Of a stretch of DNA of 64,000 bases, positions 35,301 to 44,496 are shown in pieces. The position numbers and the translations under genes were made by a program. Location of the stretch: assembly GCA_041398965.1 (NCBI GenBank), contig JAWKTT010000024.1, positions 13,119 to 77,118 on the forward strand, given 5' to 3'. Origin of the DNA: JAWKTT01 sp041398965. GTDB lineage: Bacteria; Planctomycetota; Planctomycetia; Planctomycetales; Planctomycetaceae. Each line of letters starts with the position of its first letter. Position 1 is the first letter of the stretch. The notes beneath the pieces are model-generated. The model was given only the letters and a program-made list of their open reading frames with translations, was not told the origin of the DNA and made no database searches.

Positions 35301-38300
35301 GCTTCTTCTGGAAATCTCCGATTCGTTCCTCAATCAGCGAGCGTTCCATGACTCTTTGACGGAGTTCGATTTCCGTGACCAGTTTGGCTTTGAAGATCTG
35401 GCCGAGGCGGATGAATTCTCTTTGCATGGGGGTGAGGGTGTCGGGGCCTTCGATTTGGGCGTCAAAGAAGCCGCGGAGGGAGACGAACTTGGCGTTCTGG
35501 GCGAGGAATTGGAAATTCTTATGGTGGAACTTGTATTCCGCATTAGAGGCGGTGAAGTATTCTTGCTCGTCAATCGGCAACTGTCCTTGGACCATCCCCA
35601 TAAACTCGTTCAGGATTTCGAGCCGGGTGTCGTTCTTGGCGAGTGACATGAGGAACAGGGCCGACGCGAGACTGGTCGTGTCCATCGAGTGCAGGCTGAG
35701 GACTTTGTTTTCGCTCTTGAGGAACTCGGAATCCATCTCCCGGAGTTCGTCAATGAAGTCTTTTCCGAAGAAGGCTTCGCGGTATTTCATATCCCGCTCT
35801 TCGGCTGGGCAGCCTGGGGGACAGCTGTAGACCGCCTGTTCGGCCCGACGAGCCGCAACTTGGACGACTGCCTTCCGCAACATTTCCCCCGACTGCATGG
35901 TGAGGAAGCGGGAGTGATCGAGATAGCGTTGAATTCGCATCGCCACCTTCTCCATCCGGTCGCCATGCTCGCCGTTAATCTGAACCGTATGAATTCCGAC
36001 CCGCACCTGCCCGACCGGGGAATCGATCTGGTTAATCATCGTGTGAACAATATTCACCCCCTTCCGCGGCCCCCGAATCTGAATCAACCCTTCCCCAATC
36101 ACCGACAAACTACACTGCTCGACCGGGTCATCCGAGTTGGGATACCCAGGAACATAGGTATCCGGGTCCTCATGGGCAGCGGCCACTTCGCGTCGGAATT
36201 GTTCCTCACGGAGCCGCTTCTCTTGCTGCTCGGCTCGATCCCACGCTTCGGTCTTAGTGATTTCTTGTGCTCGTTGCGATTGGACTTCGCCAAGTAGCTG
36301 CGTGACCGAGTTCTCTAACTGAGTGATGAAACCCGTCGCTTGGAGTTGCTGGCTCTGCAAGCTGGCCACAGTTCGTTCGAGGGGGCGAATCCGTTCGTTG
36401 AGCGTCTGTTCCTTGCTGGAGAGTTCAGCCAATTGGAGATTATGGGAGTTTCGAGACTGTGTGAGCGGGGTGAGTTCCAAATCAATCTCTGAGATTTCGA
36501 ACTTGGCTCGTCGTATCTCATCCGCTTTGACGGTGGGGTCACCTTTTGCCTCATACTCAAGGTCCCGTAATGATTTCTCATACGTTCCACGGCTTGTCGT
36601 GAGTGTGGCAATGCGGTCGTTTTCGGTTTTCAGGATCGCATCGCCTCGCGAACGTTCGGCAGTTACTCGATCGAGTTCGATTCGACGCTCTTGGAGTTGG
36701 GCTTGGACTGGGCCGAGCTGTTGTTGGACTTGGGCCTGTTGTGCTCGGGTATTGATGAGGGCCTGTTGCTGTTGTTGCAGCGTCTCCTCTGCTTGTCTCG
36801 CAGCCTTTGCGGCTTGGATCGCTGCCGCTTCAAGTTCGAGACGTTTGTCGTTGCCGATGTCTGCCTGTAGGCGAGAACGATCGGCCAACTGCTCCTGTAC
36901 GCTGATGGCAGATCGATTAAATGACCGGGCCTTGCGGTTAATCAGCTGAACAACCCGATGGGCATCACGGAAGTAGTACAGCCGAGCCACGCGGGTGACG
37001 ACTTTGTCCGAAGGATTAAATCCTTCGATGGAAGGGCGAGGCGGCGTATATTCTCCCATGCGCACATACTCGCCCGTGGAGGCCGAGAGGCCCCGCGTCG
37101 GAATCGCGGGCGAACCGCCGGTTCCCCCCTTGATGACGGTAAATGACCTCGTCAGGTCGAGTGCGTTTCCGACGATGTCGGTGATTCCAGCTCCAATTTG
37201 AACCTTGTACTGGCCCGGTGCGATCTTCTTACTGTTGTCGAAAGTGACCGTGATAGAGTTTGACTTGGAGTCAAATGCCACGTCGGTCGCGGCAAGTGTC
37301 CCCTCCGTGGGGTACGGGCCGATGAGCTTGAAGTACCCCTTGACCGTATCACTTGTGTTGACGGTCGTGTCCTTAAGAGGAATGTCCCGACTAAAGAAGA
37401 TTTGCAGGGCACTATGCTCCGGCAGTGCAGAGAACTCAGTGGAGTTGACCTCGATGATCTGTGGTTTCTCCTTGAGCGGATGCACCTTGATCGGTGTGGC
37501 GTTGCCAATCAGCGTATCACCCTGATAGAGCTTCGCTGAGTAAGTAAACTCGGCATCGCGATCGACGGTGACAGGAATTGGCTTTTCAGTGGAAAAGTCT
37601 AGTGGTGTCGGAGCGTTGGTCCCCGACGGGACCAAGACGACTCCCGCTCTCGCTGAACCAGCAGCGAGAGTCAGTTCGAAGCTCCGATCCTTTACAAAGG
37701 TGACCTCTCCGAGTTTAACCACATCGGGACCGCTAGACGGCTTCGTTACATTGAGTGTTAAGGCCACTTGACTCGACGGGACTGTCACGGATGTCAAACT
37801 GAAAGTCTTGGCGTCTGACGAGTACGCATGTTGTCCCTGAGCCCGACCGTTGGCGTCGGTGACGACGTAGAGGTCGACGGTCTTGGCGTTGTTCTTCTCG
37901 AGCTTTAGCGTCGCTTCGAGAATGTCGCCTCCGACCCACGCAATCTCTGAGGCGAGGGGCCGAATCTCGCGGGTTTCCATGACCGTGGCACCATCTTTGA
38001 ACACTGCGACGAAGTGATGGTCGGTTGGTGACTGGGATACGGATTGAATCTGCACCTTCAGATAACCGCCGTAGATCGGGCCGAGCGTCCCAGTCGTTGC
38101 GGTCGTCAATGGCAGGTAGGGGGAGTGTGACCATGCGGCGATTCGTGGCGGCGAGACAGGAGGAGCCGTATTCGGAACGACGAGGTGGACGTTGGGGCTG
38201 AGGTTGGTGTAACGATCACGAACTCTAAAGGGTCGCGTGAACGTGGCTGGGTCGAGTGTCGCTGATAGGTGTTTCGTTGTGTCGTTGTAGTTCCATGAGT

Positions 38301-38850
38301 ATTTGACGTCGTTGATTGTGATGTCAGCCGCCTCCGTTGCGAACTTCGCGTTACTGTCGCGTGGAGCCAATTCCACTTCGACCTTGGCGCCGGACGACAA
38401 GAACAGTGTCGTTGGAATCTCGCCTTGTTCGGCCTTCCATTCGAGACCAGCTCCGCCGAGTTCCTTGATCCGCACGACTTTTGCGGGAATTGATGTGTCC
38501 GCAAATCCAAAAGGGAGCGGCAGCGTGCTGTGTGTCGTGAAGCCAACTTGTTCTATTGGGGAGACGGATGGGTCGACCAATTGCCACTGTTGAGGGGCGA
38601 AGGGAGCGGAACCTGGTGGATTCAGGGATTGGGGGGTCGGGGCTAAGTCAAGTGACGCGTTCAGGTCGGCAGCTTTTAGACGGCTTGTCGGATCGACGGA
38701 CGGGGCGACCGCGACGATGTCAGCCTTCGGTGGGCCGAAGGTGAGGTCCCCTTCGGCGTATTTGATGCCGAAGTAGGTGGCGACGAGGCCGAGGACGCCG
38801 GCGACGAAGCAGGCGGCGACGATGAATAGCACTCCAAAGGCCCTGAGCAT
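32368..38850 (-). CDS. Giant membrane-anchored secretin-like protein
   Basis: About 2,160 residues. The ATG at 38850 has AAGGAAG 7 bases upstream and begins a membrane helix (FGVLFIVAACFVAGVLGLVA); an in-frame ATG at 38940 is possible. Order: anchor; strand-rich Ig-like region to ~640, with an SbsA/Big_5-like unit near 460-610; Gln-rich coiled coil (~670-850); a secretin N1-like segment (IQIRGPRKGVNIVHTMINQI, ~915-970); about 750 residues of helices; then a secretin core-like stretch (~1735-1890) with FEIRPVIQPDGQAV and GVPLLEDIPLAGVLFR; and a Pro/Ser/Thr-rich tail (~1955-2160). Secretins form outer-membrane pores. The N1 and core parts are unusually far apart. Related genes occur in planctomycetes; function is inferred. 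Confidence 0.7.
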   Translation of the reverse strand: MLRAFGVLFIVAACFVAGVLGLVATYFGIKYAEGDLTFGPPKADIVAVAPSVDPTSRLKAADLNASLDLAPTPQSLNPPGSAPFAPQQWQLVDPSVSPIEQVGFTTHSTLPLPFGFADTSIPAKVVRIKELGGAGLEWKAEQGEIPTTLFLSSGAKVEVELAPRDSNAKFATEAADITINDVKYSWNYNDTTKHLSATLDPATFTRPFRVRDRYTNLSPNVHLVVPNTAPPVSPPRIAAWSHSPYLPLTTATTGTLGPIYGGYLKVQIQSVSQSPTDHHFVAVFKDGATVMETREIRPLASEIAWVGGDILEATLKLEKNNAKTVDLYVVTDANGRAQGQHAYSSDAKTFSLTSVTVPSSQVALTLNVTKPSSGPDVVKLGEVTFVKDRSFELTLAAGSARAGVVLVPSGTNAPTPLDFSTEKPIPVTVDRDAEFTYSAKLYQGDTLIGNATPIKVHPLKEKPQIIEVNSTEFSALPEHSALQIFFSRDIPLKDTTVNTSDTVKGYFKLIGPYPTEGTLAATDVAFDSKSNSITVTFDNSKKIAPGQYKVQIGAGITDIVGNALDLTRSFTVIKGGTGGSPAIPTRGLSASTGEYVRMGEYTPPRPSIEGFNPSDKVVTRVARLYYFRDAHRVVQLINRKARSFNRSAISVQEQLADRSRLQADIGNDKRLELEAAAIQAAKAARQAEETLQQQQQALINTRAQQAQVQQQLGPVQAQLQERRIELDRVTAERSRGDAILKTENDRIATLTTSRGTYEKSLRDLEYEAKGDPTVKADEIRRAKFEISEIDLELTPLTQSRNSHNLQLAELSSKEQTLNERIRPLERTVASLQSQQLQATGFITQLENSVTQLLGEVQSQRAQEITKTEAWDRAEQQEKRLREEQFRREVAAAHEDPDTYVPGYPNSDDPVEQCSLSVIGEGLIQIRGPRKGVNIVHTMINQIDSPVGQVRVGIHTVQINGEHGDRMEKVAMRIQRYLDHSRFLTMQSGEMLRKAVVQVAARRAEQAVYSCPPGCPAEERDMKYREAFFGKDFIDELREMDSEFLKSENKVLSLHSMDTTSLASALFLMSLAKNDTRLEILNEFMGMVQGQLPIDEQEYFTASNAEYKFHHKNFQFLAQNAKFVSLRGFFDAQIEGPDTLTPMQREFIRLGQIFKAKLVTEIELRQRVMERSLIEERIGDFQKKQRELKQLEEGASAALLESRRSMQTKAFEVGQSVERIVAYVDGVRSRTNTISNEAARIEEDLNRVATQVAALAGFQGHLTQADLDNILNVLFPTTLDTTERDQHLNLSDRIKVLDDLREAAFEQKGSLDHFTKKELAEWKQRRIRASLLEKLREIRIQLNGKTFRLSIINEDVPSPEWKLELINTDGTVNKDGWAELHLILSDYHKVCSDASSELHQFNHQNNAAMAVALREADVLTNNVILTDNAESLRDLHRIMSALRRYRAVAMHVSATGTEIRNRFTRSREELVGVAVKPETWDVARNNWDSVRRDGMNLLDPAAPPRKEFGTQNASAWTQSLLMMSENVLDEFRGEIGKVQLAAANAENARRPLDHKKFLDMLIDDVEEKYIELVEGTRAQTANIDNYLMRLSTALEDDLNTQFYQPAFRLIRESSYTWDVQLGQIQTETILTNNRMFAKVSPQATMEFDLPKRQALINEAFEGALAAYDDYGALLGDPTFLAMVRMQGGHPSSATFGSGGPGPFVQNVLPGLPSQTDGSLLSQGQNNVPTIGSNLEALIPDPAVYKFETGTGFEIRPVIQPDGQAVVFHLNYMYTTNVREPVRADEKHLGRVKRHFIDTDVVTGNYELREVSRYQVGLKASRTSRGVPLLEDIPLAGVLFRPLPSKESALQQNLIYAQSVIYPTLYDLMGLRWAPAVSDLSSMSIQEREFVARNREKFLRNEVFDYSSLQVDDFMRIPESERRGDLYRTQESIPGHHPNGYDGRGLNLQRGQLREGYTPTGQMPAGDSAQFYTPQTSEGFHSPGQHGELDDVIEEYTPGTHMNQSSSYTPSYRTGSDLPTTYHAPSYQSSQSQQSAIRRTEDSAGRARVNGAGPVLPVPQGAIPVPSRQPVYTSEPPRLAPPTTAAPITRTSPSVHRGGIELTNWQTPANPQRTATARTSPTPSTTPPPSKPLPKFSPQPEQKPEPKPRRGFLHGIFSRERK

Positions 38851-39170
38851 GGAATCACTTCCTTGTGGTTCTGATTGTGTCACGCCGTCACCCTCTTCCT
38901 TGATGGCCCGGAGTTGTTCCGGGGGACGGTTCGAAAACATTGTCGAATCGCAAAGGGCGTACCCTACTGTACGATTCTGCCACAATGTATCGGCATGTTA
39001 GACCACGCTAACTTGGTAAACATTTCCGGTCGCAACGATTATTCCGTGAATCTACGGAGGACCACACCGTCTTGGGATGAACGACTGGCAGATTCTGCGT
39101 GTCGACGACGTCTTATTGTTCGTCACTTACCCCGCATCGAGGTGAATGGTCGGGGAGTTGGTTCGTCACG

Positions 39171-39863
39171 TTATCGCGTCGGGACGGTGCCGAATTCGGC
39201 GAAGCCTGTCCGTTGAACTTGCAACGTCGTGAGGTCATCAACGGTGAGTCCATTGAGCATGTGCGAGTAGCCACTGCGAGAGACGCGGTAGTAAGCCCGG
39301 GGCGAGGTGTCGACGTGATTCGGATCGGGGTTGAAGAGGATGAGTGGGAGCGTGATGGTCCCCATGGGGTGCGGGACCCCGTCGACGATGTCGACCAGTT
39401 GCAATTGCATTCGCAGACGTATTGTTGTCCGGGGAATCTCGGTGACGAACGTGACGTGATAGCGTCCGTTGGGATACAGTTCGACTCGCATTCCCTCGAA
39501 GATAACGACGGCCCCGAGCGGCGATGGGTCGTCCCAGTCGGTCGGGCGATCAATCTGAGCGGGGCCGCTGAAGACGGCAACAACAGTCGGACTGCACCGA
39601 CCGGTCACAGCCGGTGTTTGACAGTCGAACTCGCCGGGGCCAATCTCTGTCGGAGCGGCGATATGAGAGAACGCATCAAGAGCCGGGGCGTCCTTTTGTG
39701 GGGCAGAAAATTGCGGCGACGTCGGCTGCTCCAGCGCGGGAAGTAACAGCACTTCAACTGGATTCGCCGGGAGGCCCTCGACCATGGGCGGTTCAGAAGC
39801 GTAACTGCTCGAAGCGGTGAGGAATAGGCAAATTGGTGCGGTGAAGGCAATGAGGTGACGCAT
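39171..39863 (-). CDS. Secreted hypothetical protein upstream of secretin-like gene
   Basis: 230 residues from the ATG at 39863 that opens a signal peptide (MRHLIAFTAPICLFLTASSSYASE); the open frame continues 28 codons upstream. The mature part has a short Pro-rich region and then a beta-rich domain with EGMRVELYPNGRYHVTFVTE and RTTIRLRMQLQLVD, similar in kind to the exported protein at 30697-31494. It lies upstream of the giant secretin-like gene, same strand, about 320 bases away. Function unknown. Confidence 0.6.
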   Translation of the reverse strand: MRHLIAFTAPICLFLTASSSYASEPPMVEGLPANPVEVLLLPALEQPTSPQFSAPQKDAPALDAFSHIAAPTEIGPGEFDCQTPAVTGRCSPTVVAVFSGPAQIDRPTDWDDPSPLGAVVIFEGMRVELYPNGRYHVTFVTEIPRTTIRLRMQLQLVDIVDGVPHPMGTITLPLILFNPDPNHVDTSPRAYYRVSRSGYSHMLNGLTVDDLTTLQVQRTGFAEFGTVPTR

Positions 39864-40158
39864 CAAGTGGCTCCGGTCAGAACGAGAGTGTCTGTTGTAT
39901 TCTGCCTGATGCCGGAGAGTGCGGAGGGAAAAATCCGCCGTTCCCACACTGTATTAATGTGTCAGACGTCGTGTTAGTGAAGCGAGGCAAAGGTTGTGGG
40001 GGAACAGACTCGTAAGACGAGGCTCACAACTCCCAGAGAAAATGCTTAATTTGGCGAGACGAAAATAGCGAAGTGGAGCATCGGGGAGGAATCGCGGTGG
40101 CCCCCGCCCCAACATGCCCACGCAAGAGAGGGCACCCACAATCCCCTACAGCCGACAA

Positions 40159-41709
40159 TGCCATGCAACGCCGTTAACCTTTTTGGGTATGTTGTGTTTC
40201 GCCCGTTAATTGTTGGAGTCTTTTTCTGTCTTGGGGGGTGGCGGTTTTGATTGTGGGGGGGGCCGGCGGGGTGTTCTTGTTTTTCGCGGGGGGAGTCGCG
40301 GCTGGTTTTCGTTCGACGCTCGTAGGGGTCCATGAGGGCGGTTCGGATCTGGGGACACAGCGTTTGCTGGCGGTCTGCGGGGTGGAGTCCGCGGGGTGGA
40401 GATAGTCTCGGGCGATCCGCCGGAACGCTCGGAGCACACCAGCCATGCTCATGCGCTCCAGGGGAATCTTCCGACGGTCTAGTTCATAGGAAGCGTACAG
40501 GCACATTCCCCACAATGCAATCAGCGACCATTCCAGTTCCACATGAGCATGATCTGCACGGTGGCTGAGTAACTTGCGGCGACCGAACGTCTGTTTAAAA
40601 TTTCGGTAGTACACTTCGATCCGCCAGCGAGCCCGATAGATTTGGGCGACTTGCTTGTCACTCAGCAGGCGGGGATTCGTTACGCTCACGATCAGATGAA
40701 CGGGAGCACGTTGTCCCTGAACCACAAGATGCCGAAAGATCAGTGGCAACTGCGAATGGCGAGCCGCCTTGTCTGGCCAGATATAGACTGTTCCTGCCGA
40801 CTCCCGATAGTAGCCTAAGTTCTTAAGTAGCGTAATATTAGACCCCACGCGAACTAAAATATGATGATTCTGATCTTGGATCGCTTTAAGAAAGTCGTAG
40901 CCCACAAAGCCAGCGTCACCACAAAGTCATGCCCCGTCTGGCAGCGAATCGAGCATCTCCAGAGCATGGGCCCGTTCGCTACTGTCGGAGGGGCCAATCC
41001 GCCAGTTCCACGGCAGATGCAAGCCAACATGAAACAGGGTCGTCAGCCACATCTGAGGCAACTGAGACTTCCGATCTGCGGCACGATCGTTCGGCTTCTT
41101 ACGACGACTTCGTTTCTTTTTCTCCGCCTTCGTTTGGGAGGAGTGCTGTTCGTTCGATGTGGTTCGCGGCAACTGAATGCGACTGCCATCCATGCCGAAG
41201 ACGACATAGCCGAACATTCGCCAATGCTGGGGAAAGTCCCGCTCCATCCGCCATCGAAAAGCGATCGTGAGCCTGTCGATCAGTGGCTTCGTCCACCGCA
41301 GCAGCACCTTCATAAAAGCCTGAATGGAGGTCCTCGGCTTCGCATTCCCTCCCTGAATCTCTCGGACGAGACGTTGTGCACAGAAGAATCGCTCCCCCTG
41401 CGTCGACTCATTCGACCACGTCCAAAGCAAGGCCATTCCCACCAGCCAGCGCGGCGTCCAAGAACAATCCTTACGAAAGCGAACCTCCGAGAAGTCAACC
41501 CCCGCTAATAGCCATTGCAACACTTGGTGCAGATAGACAGAATTCCGGCGCAGACCTTGTGCCTGCAGGTCTTGATGCGACATGCCCGATTCCTTTCGGG
41601 GTGGAGGAAGCGATTGCGTGAATTCACAACAACACAATCGCCATAACTCCATTTCGCATCAAGACCTCTTTCCCCTCAACCCCAAAAGGTTAACGGCGCT
41701 GGGTGGCAC
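40159..41709. mobile_element. IS4-like insertion sequence
   Basis: About 1.55 kb with inverted ends sharing CGCCGTTAACCTTTTGGG (left 40159-40187, right 41680-41709, imperfect over about 28 bases). It carries one transposase gene, broken by a stop. The element lies between the envelope gene cluster and an ankyrin gene. No other copy is in this window. Confidence 0.75.
40174..41583 (-). pseudogene. IS4-family transposase with in-frame TGA
   Basis: The frame starts at ATG 41583, with AAAGGA 7 bases upstream, and runs to 40174, about 469 codons; it is broken by a TGA at 40927-40929. The two halves stay in one frame. The N-terminal half holds FGMDGSRIQLPRT with the first catalytic Asp; after the stop come LCGDAGFVGYDFL with the second Asp and YRARWRIEVYYRNFKQTFG with the catalytic Glu. 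This is the DDE transposase of the IS4 family. The C-terminus is a Pro/Lys-rich tail. One point change removes activity. Confidence 0.85.
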
Positions 41710-41829
41710 CTTGCTGACCATCCAGTTAATGAATCGAACTTTTGTCCTTACGTTTGCACGCCGATTGATTGTGTAATGACGTTTTTCCAGTAACATTGCA
41801 GTCACCTTTACTCGACGAGGATGATGATC

Positions 41830-42582
41830 ATGCGGTGGATTATTTGTTCTTTGGTGTTTCTGTTTTTTTCGACAATGTCGCGTGCAGGAGAACTGACGCT
41901 TAACCAATCATTAATTGCTGCCTGTTATCAACTGAACGTCGATGAAGTGGTCTCCACGTTACGGCAAGGGGCGAGTGTCAACGCGAGGTTCGGTGACTCG
42001 GCGTACGATTGCCCGCTTTTTCGTGATCGTTGGACCGGTGCTTCGACGCCGGTTGGAGCAGGAGAATGGACCCCGCTGCAGGGACTGGCAGCAGCGCCAC
42101 AGTTGCCAGACCCACCGTTGAATATCGTGGATATCTGGAAATATCCAGACCGGGTTAAAGCACTACAGAAGGCTATTCCGCCGGAGCAAATTCGACGACG
42201 GCAGCAAGCAAGAGTAATCATAGCACATATTCTCCTTTCGCACGGCTGTGCTTTGAACGCGGAGGATGGATACGGTGCGACCTCACTTTACACTGCAGTG
42301 GTTGATGGTGACGTGAATTTCGTCAGAATCCTGCTCAATGCGGGTGCCAACCCGAATACGCGGACAGGTGTCTATATTGATGGACCGAGCGACACGACTC
42401 CACTTCATTACGCTTCGAGTTCAATCGAGTTGTTTCAGCTTTTATTGAAGCACGGAGCGAATCCGCTTGTGAAGGACAGTAAAGGAAACACGCCAATAGA
42501 CTGGGTCGAGATGAGTATTGACCGAACGTTTGACGTCATTCAGACGAAGGACGGGTGGCTCACCCAGCCCCGCACACCCTAG
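41830..42582 (+). CDS. Secreted ankyrin-repeat protein
   Basis: About 250 residues. The ATG at 41830 has GAGG 7 bases upstream; two earlier ATG codons overlap the ribosome site. The signal peptide is MRWIICSLVFLFFSTMSRAGE. Ankyrin repeats are seen at LIAACYQLNVDEVVSTLRQG, GATSLYTAVVDGDVNFVRIL and TTPLHYASSSIELFQLLLKHGA, giving four or so units with an inserted loop in the second. Ankyrin repeats bind proteins; an exported one is likely to act in the periplasm. It is flanked by transposase genes on both sides. Confidence 0.75.
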   Translation: MRWIICSLVFLFFSTMSRAGELTLNQSLIAACYQLNVDEVVSTLRQGASVNARFGDSAYDCPLFRDRWTGASTPVGAGEWTPLQGLAAAPQLPDPPLNIVDIWKYPDRVKALQKAIPPEQIRRRQQARVIIAHILLSHGCALNAEDGYGATSLYTAVVDGDVNFVRILLNAGANPNTRTGVYIDGPSDTTPLHYASSSIELFQLLLKHGANPLVKDSKGNTPIDWVEMSIDRTFDVIQTKDGWLTQPRTP

Positions 42583-42597
42583 TACTACAGTTGGACA

Positions 42598-44108
42598 TTA
42601 CAGTCTTGGTGGGTCGTGACCTCTTTTTTTGTAGTGGCTGAGTTTAGCGATCAGTTGGTGATGACGACGCCAGTCTGACCAGATCAGTGCATGGACCGGT
42701 TTTGGAACTTTCGTCAGAACAAAACGGATCAGCAGTCGACGGACCTCTGGGATCGTCATTGGGATCAGAGTCCGTTCCCTTTTTTTGAACTCCCTCGAGT
42801 CACTCGTGAACGGATCACCGAGAGCGTGGCATGAGCCAGCATGGATAACGTGATGTGACGGTGCCAACCGATCCAGGAGCGAACCTCGTATTCATCCAGA
42901 CCGGTTTCTTGTGTTGCCTGTTCGAAACATTCTTCGATCGCCCAGCGACTCCCGGCGATACGAACAATCGTTTGCAACGTTGTCCGTTTAGGAGCATTCG
43001 TGAAGAAGTCAGCAATATCATCGGGATCGGTCAATGAGCGGCGAACCAGAAACCCCCGGGTGAAGTTTTCGTCGTCGGGACTCGGCCACGAGACATAAGC
43101 CCAGCCGTAAAGACGTTCACCTTTCTGACCAGGACCACACGAAAGCCGACGCCATTGCTTCTTTGAGAACTGCTGCACATGCTCGCTGACACGACAACGC
43201 AGTCCGTTCAAAAACAGATGAGCTTGAGATGAGATCGCAACCACATACCCCAAGCGGTGTTCTTCACAAAAACGGCGGAATTGTTCGAATGGAACGCCGA
43301 AAGATCAATAAATTTCCGTTTACATACTAGCGTTAATTAAACACTCATTGACCAAAACGAAAAAGTCGGAACCGTAGACTTCGTTAGCAGTGACCCACTT
43401 CGCCCTCACGCCAGCAGCAAGTGTTCGCTGCAACATTTCGCGAGCCAGTTCTGGCTTTGTGGAGAACGTGACTGACTCCGGAACTTTCGCTGCATCCCGC
43501 CGGATTCGATCCTCAGCCCACTCCTTCGGGAGGTCCAGTGAACGATCAATCAACGCATGCCCAGCATCGCTACGATAAGCCAGGAACACACCGATCTGAG
43601 AGTTTTCGATTCGACCCGCTGTTCCTGAATACTGTCTTTTCACCCCGACTGACTTAGTCCCCTTCTCCAGAAAACCAGTCTCGTCAATGATGAGAATCTC
43701 ATCTTTTGATCCGAGATGCTCCATGACGTATTGTTGGAGATCATCGCGGACTTCATCCGCGTTCCAGCTGGACCGAGCAATGACGTGTTGAAGATTCGTT
43801 GGCGTCTGCTCGCCAAGTTCTTCCGCGAGTTGCCAACCATTCTTGCGTTCAATCCGACTGATCACACGTCGCAGGTAACGTGCGGAATGAGCACGCAAAA
43901 CTTTCCGCAAAAAACGTGGTCCAATCCTCGCTGCCGCAGCATCCACCTCTTCAATCCACTTGTTGACTTCCCATTCCGTCGGCAGTTGATGCAGGACCTT
44001 CCTTCCGATGGCGTGGCCCTTCACAGCGAGTCGCTGGCACTGGCAATCGAGCTTCTCCAACAGGGCTTCAATTTGAACGTCTGACTCGCCGCAGCCCAAG
44101 AAATACAT
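42598..44108 (-). pseudogene. IS701-family transposase, interrupted
   Basis: A DDE transposase broken in at least two places. From 44108 it reads through NADEVRDDLQQYVMEHLG, IDETGFLEKGTKSVGV with the first Asp, and WVTANEVYG, and then hits an AT-rich insert at 43304-43353 with stops. The frame resumes at 43290 with PFEQFRRFCEEHRLGYVVAI and goes on to RWAIEECFEQATQETGL with the catalytic Glu. Near 42780 a run of seven A bases precedes a change of frame to IPMTIPEVRRLLIRFVL, the true C-terminus. The IS701 call rests on the KGTKSxGV and GRIENSQIGVFLAY segments. Ends of the element were not found. Confidence 0.85.
43304..43353. repeat. 50-bp AT-rich insert with inverted-like ends
   Basis: A 50-base segment unlike its surroundings in base composition. 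Its ends read GATCAATAAA and, in reverse complement, GGTCAATGAG, a weak inverted repeat. It splits the IS701-like transposase between VYG and the PFEQF segment and brings stop codons. It could be a tiny non-autonomous element or the scar of a lost one. Confidence 0.4.
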
Positions 44109-44118
44109 GGACTTTCGG

Positions 44119-44144
44119 GTGCGGCGGAGTTTATGACGCTACGG
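44119..44144. repeat. Solo end of the rve-type insertion sequence
   Basis: The segment GTGCGGCGGAGTTTATGACG and the CTACGG following match the right terminal repeat of copy 1 with four changes. No transposase part is attached. It lies just upstream of the toxin-antitoxin pair. Confidence 0.5.
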
Positions 44145-44223
44145 CCTACGACACTGAGTCTGGACTGTGAAAACGGCTCGATATTCTATCGCCTGTGGAA
44201 GGACTCTGTGTTAGAATTCGCTC

Positions 44224-44493
44224 ATGGAAACAGTTACCTGCAACGTCCGTGATCTTGGAAGCAATGAGCGCACCGCTGTCGAACAGCTGGTGGGTCACGC
44301 GCTGCGCGAGAACGAACAGTTGATCATCCAGGTGGTCAGCATGGACCTGCAGGGACGTCAGCAGGACGATCCCCGTCCGGTGCAGACGCTTGACAATTGG
44401 GCAGGAATTTATGAAGGTCTGACTGACGAGCAGATTGACGAAATTGACAAAGTCATTAATACTCGTGCTTACTTGACACGAAACCTGCCGTAA
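44224..44493 (+). CDS. Antitoxin of a VapBC-type pair
   Basis: 89 residues, acidic C-terminus. The sequence METVTCNVRDLGSNERTAVE suggests a small DNA-binding start; residues 55-89 (DNWAGIYEGLTDEQIDEIDK) resemble the toxin-wrapping tail of antitoxins. It precedes a PIN-domain gene by three bases, the classical order of a toxin-antitoxin operon. Such antitoxins neutralise the toxin and repress the pair's own promoter. The family is assigned by gene order and length; the N-terminal fold is not certain. Confidence 0.65.
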   Translation: METVTCNVRDLGSNERTAVEQLVGHALRENEQLIIQVVSMDLQGRQQDDPRPVQTLDNWAGIYEGLTDEQIDEIDKVINTRAYLTRNLP

Positions 44494-44496
44494 CTC

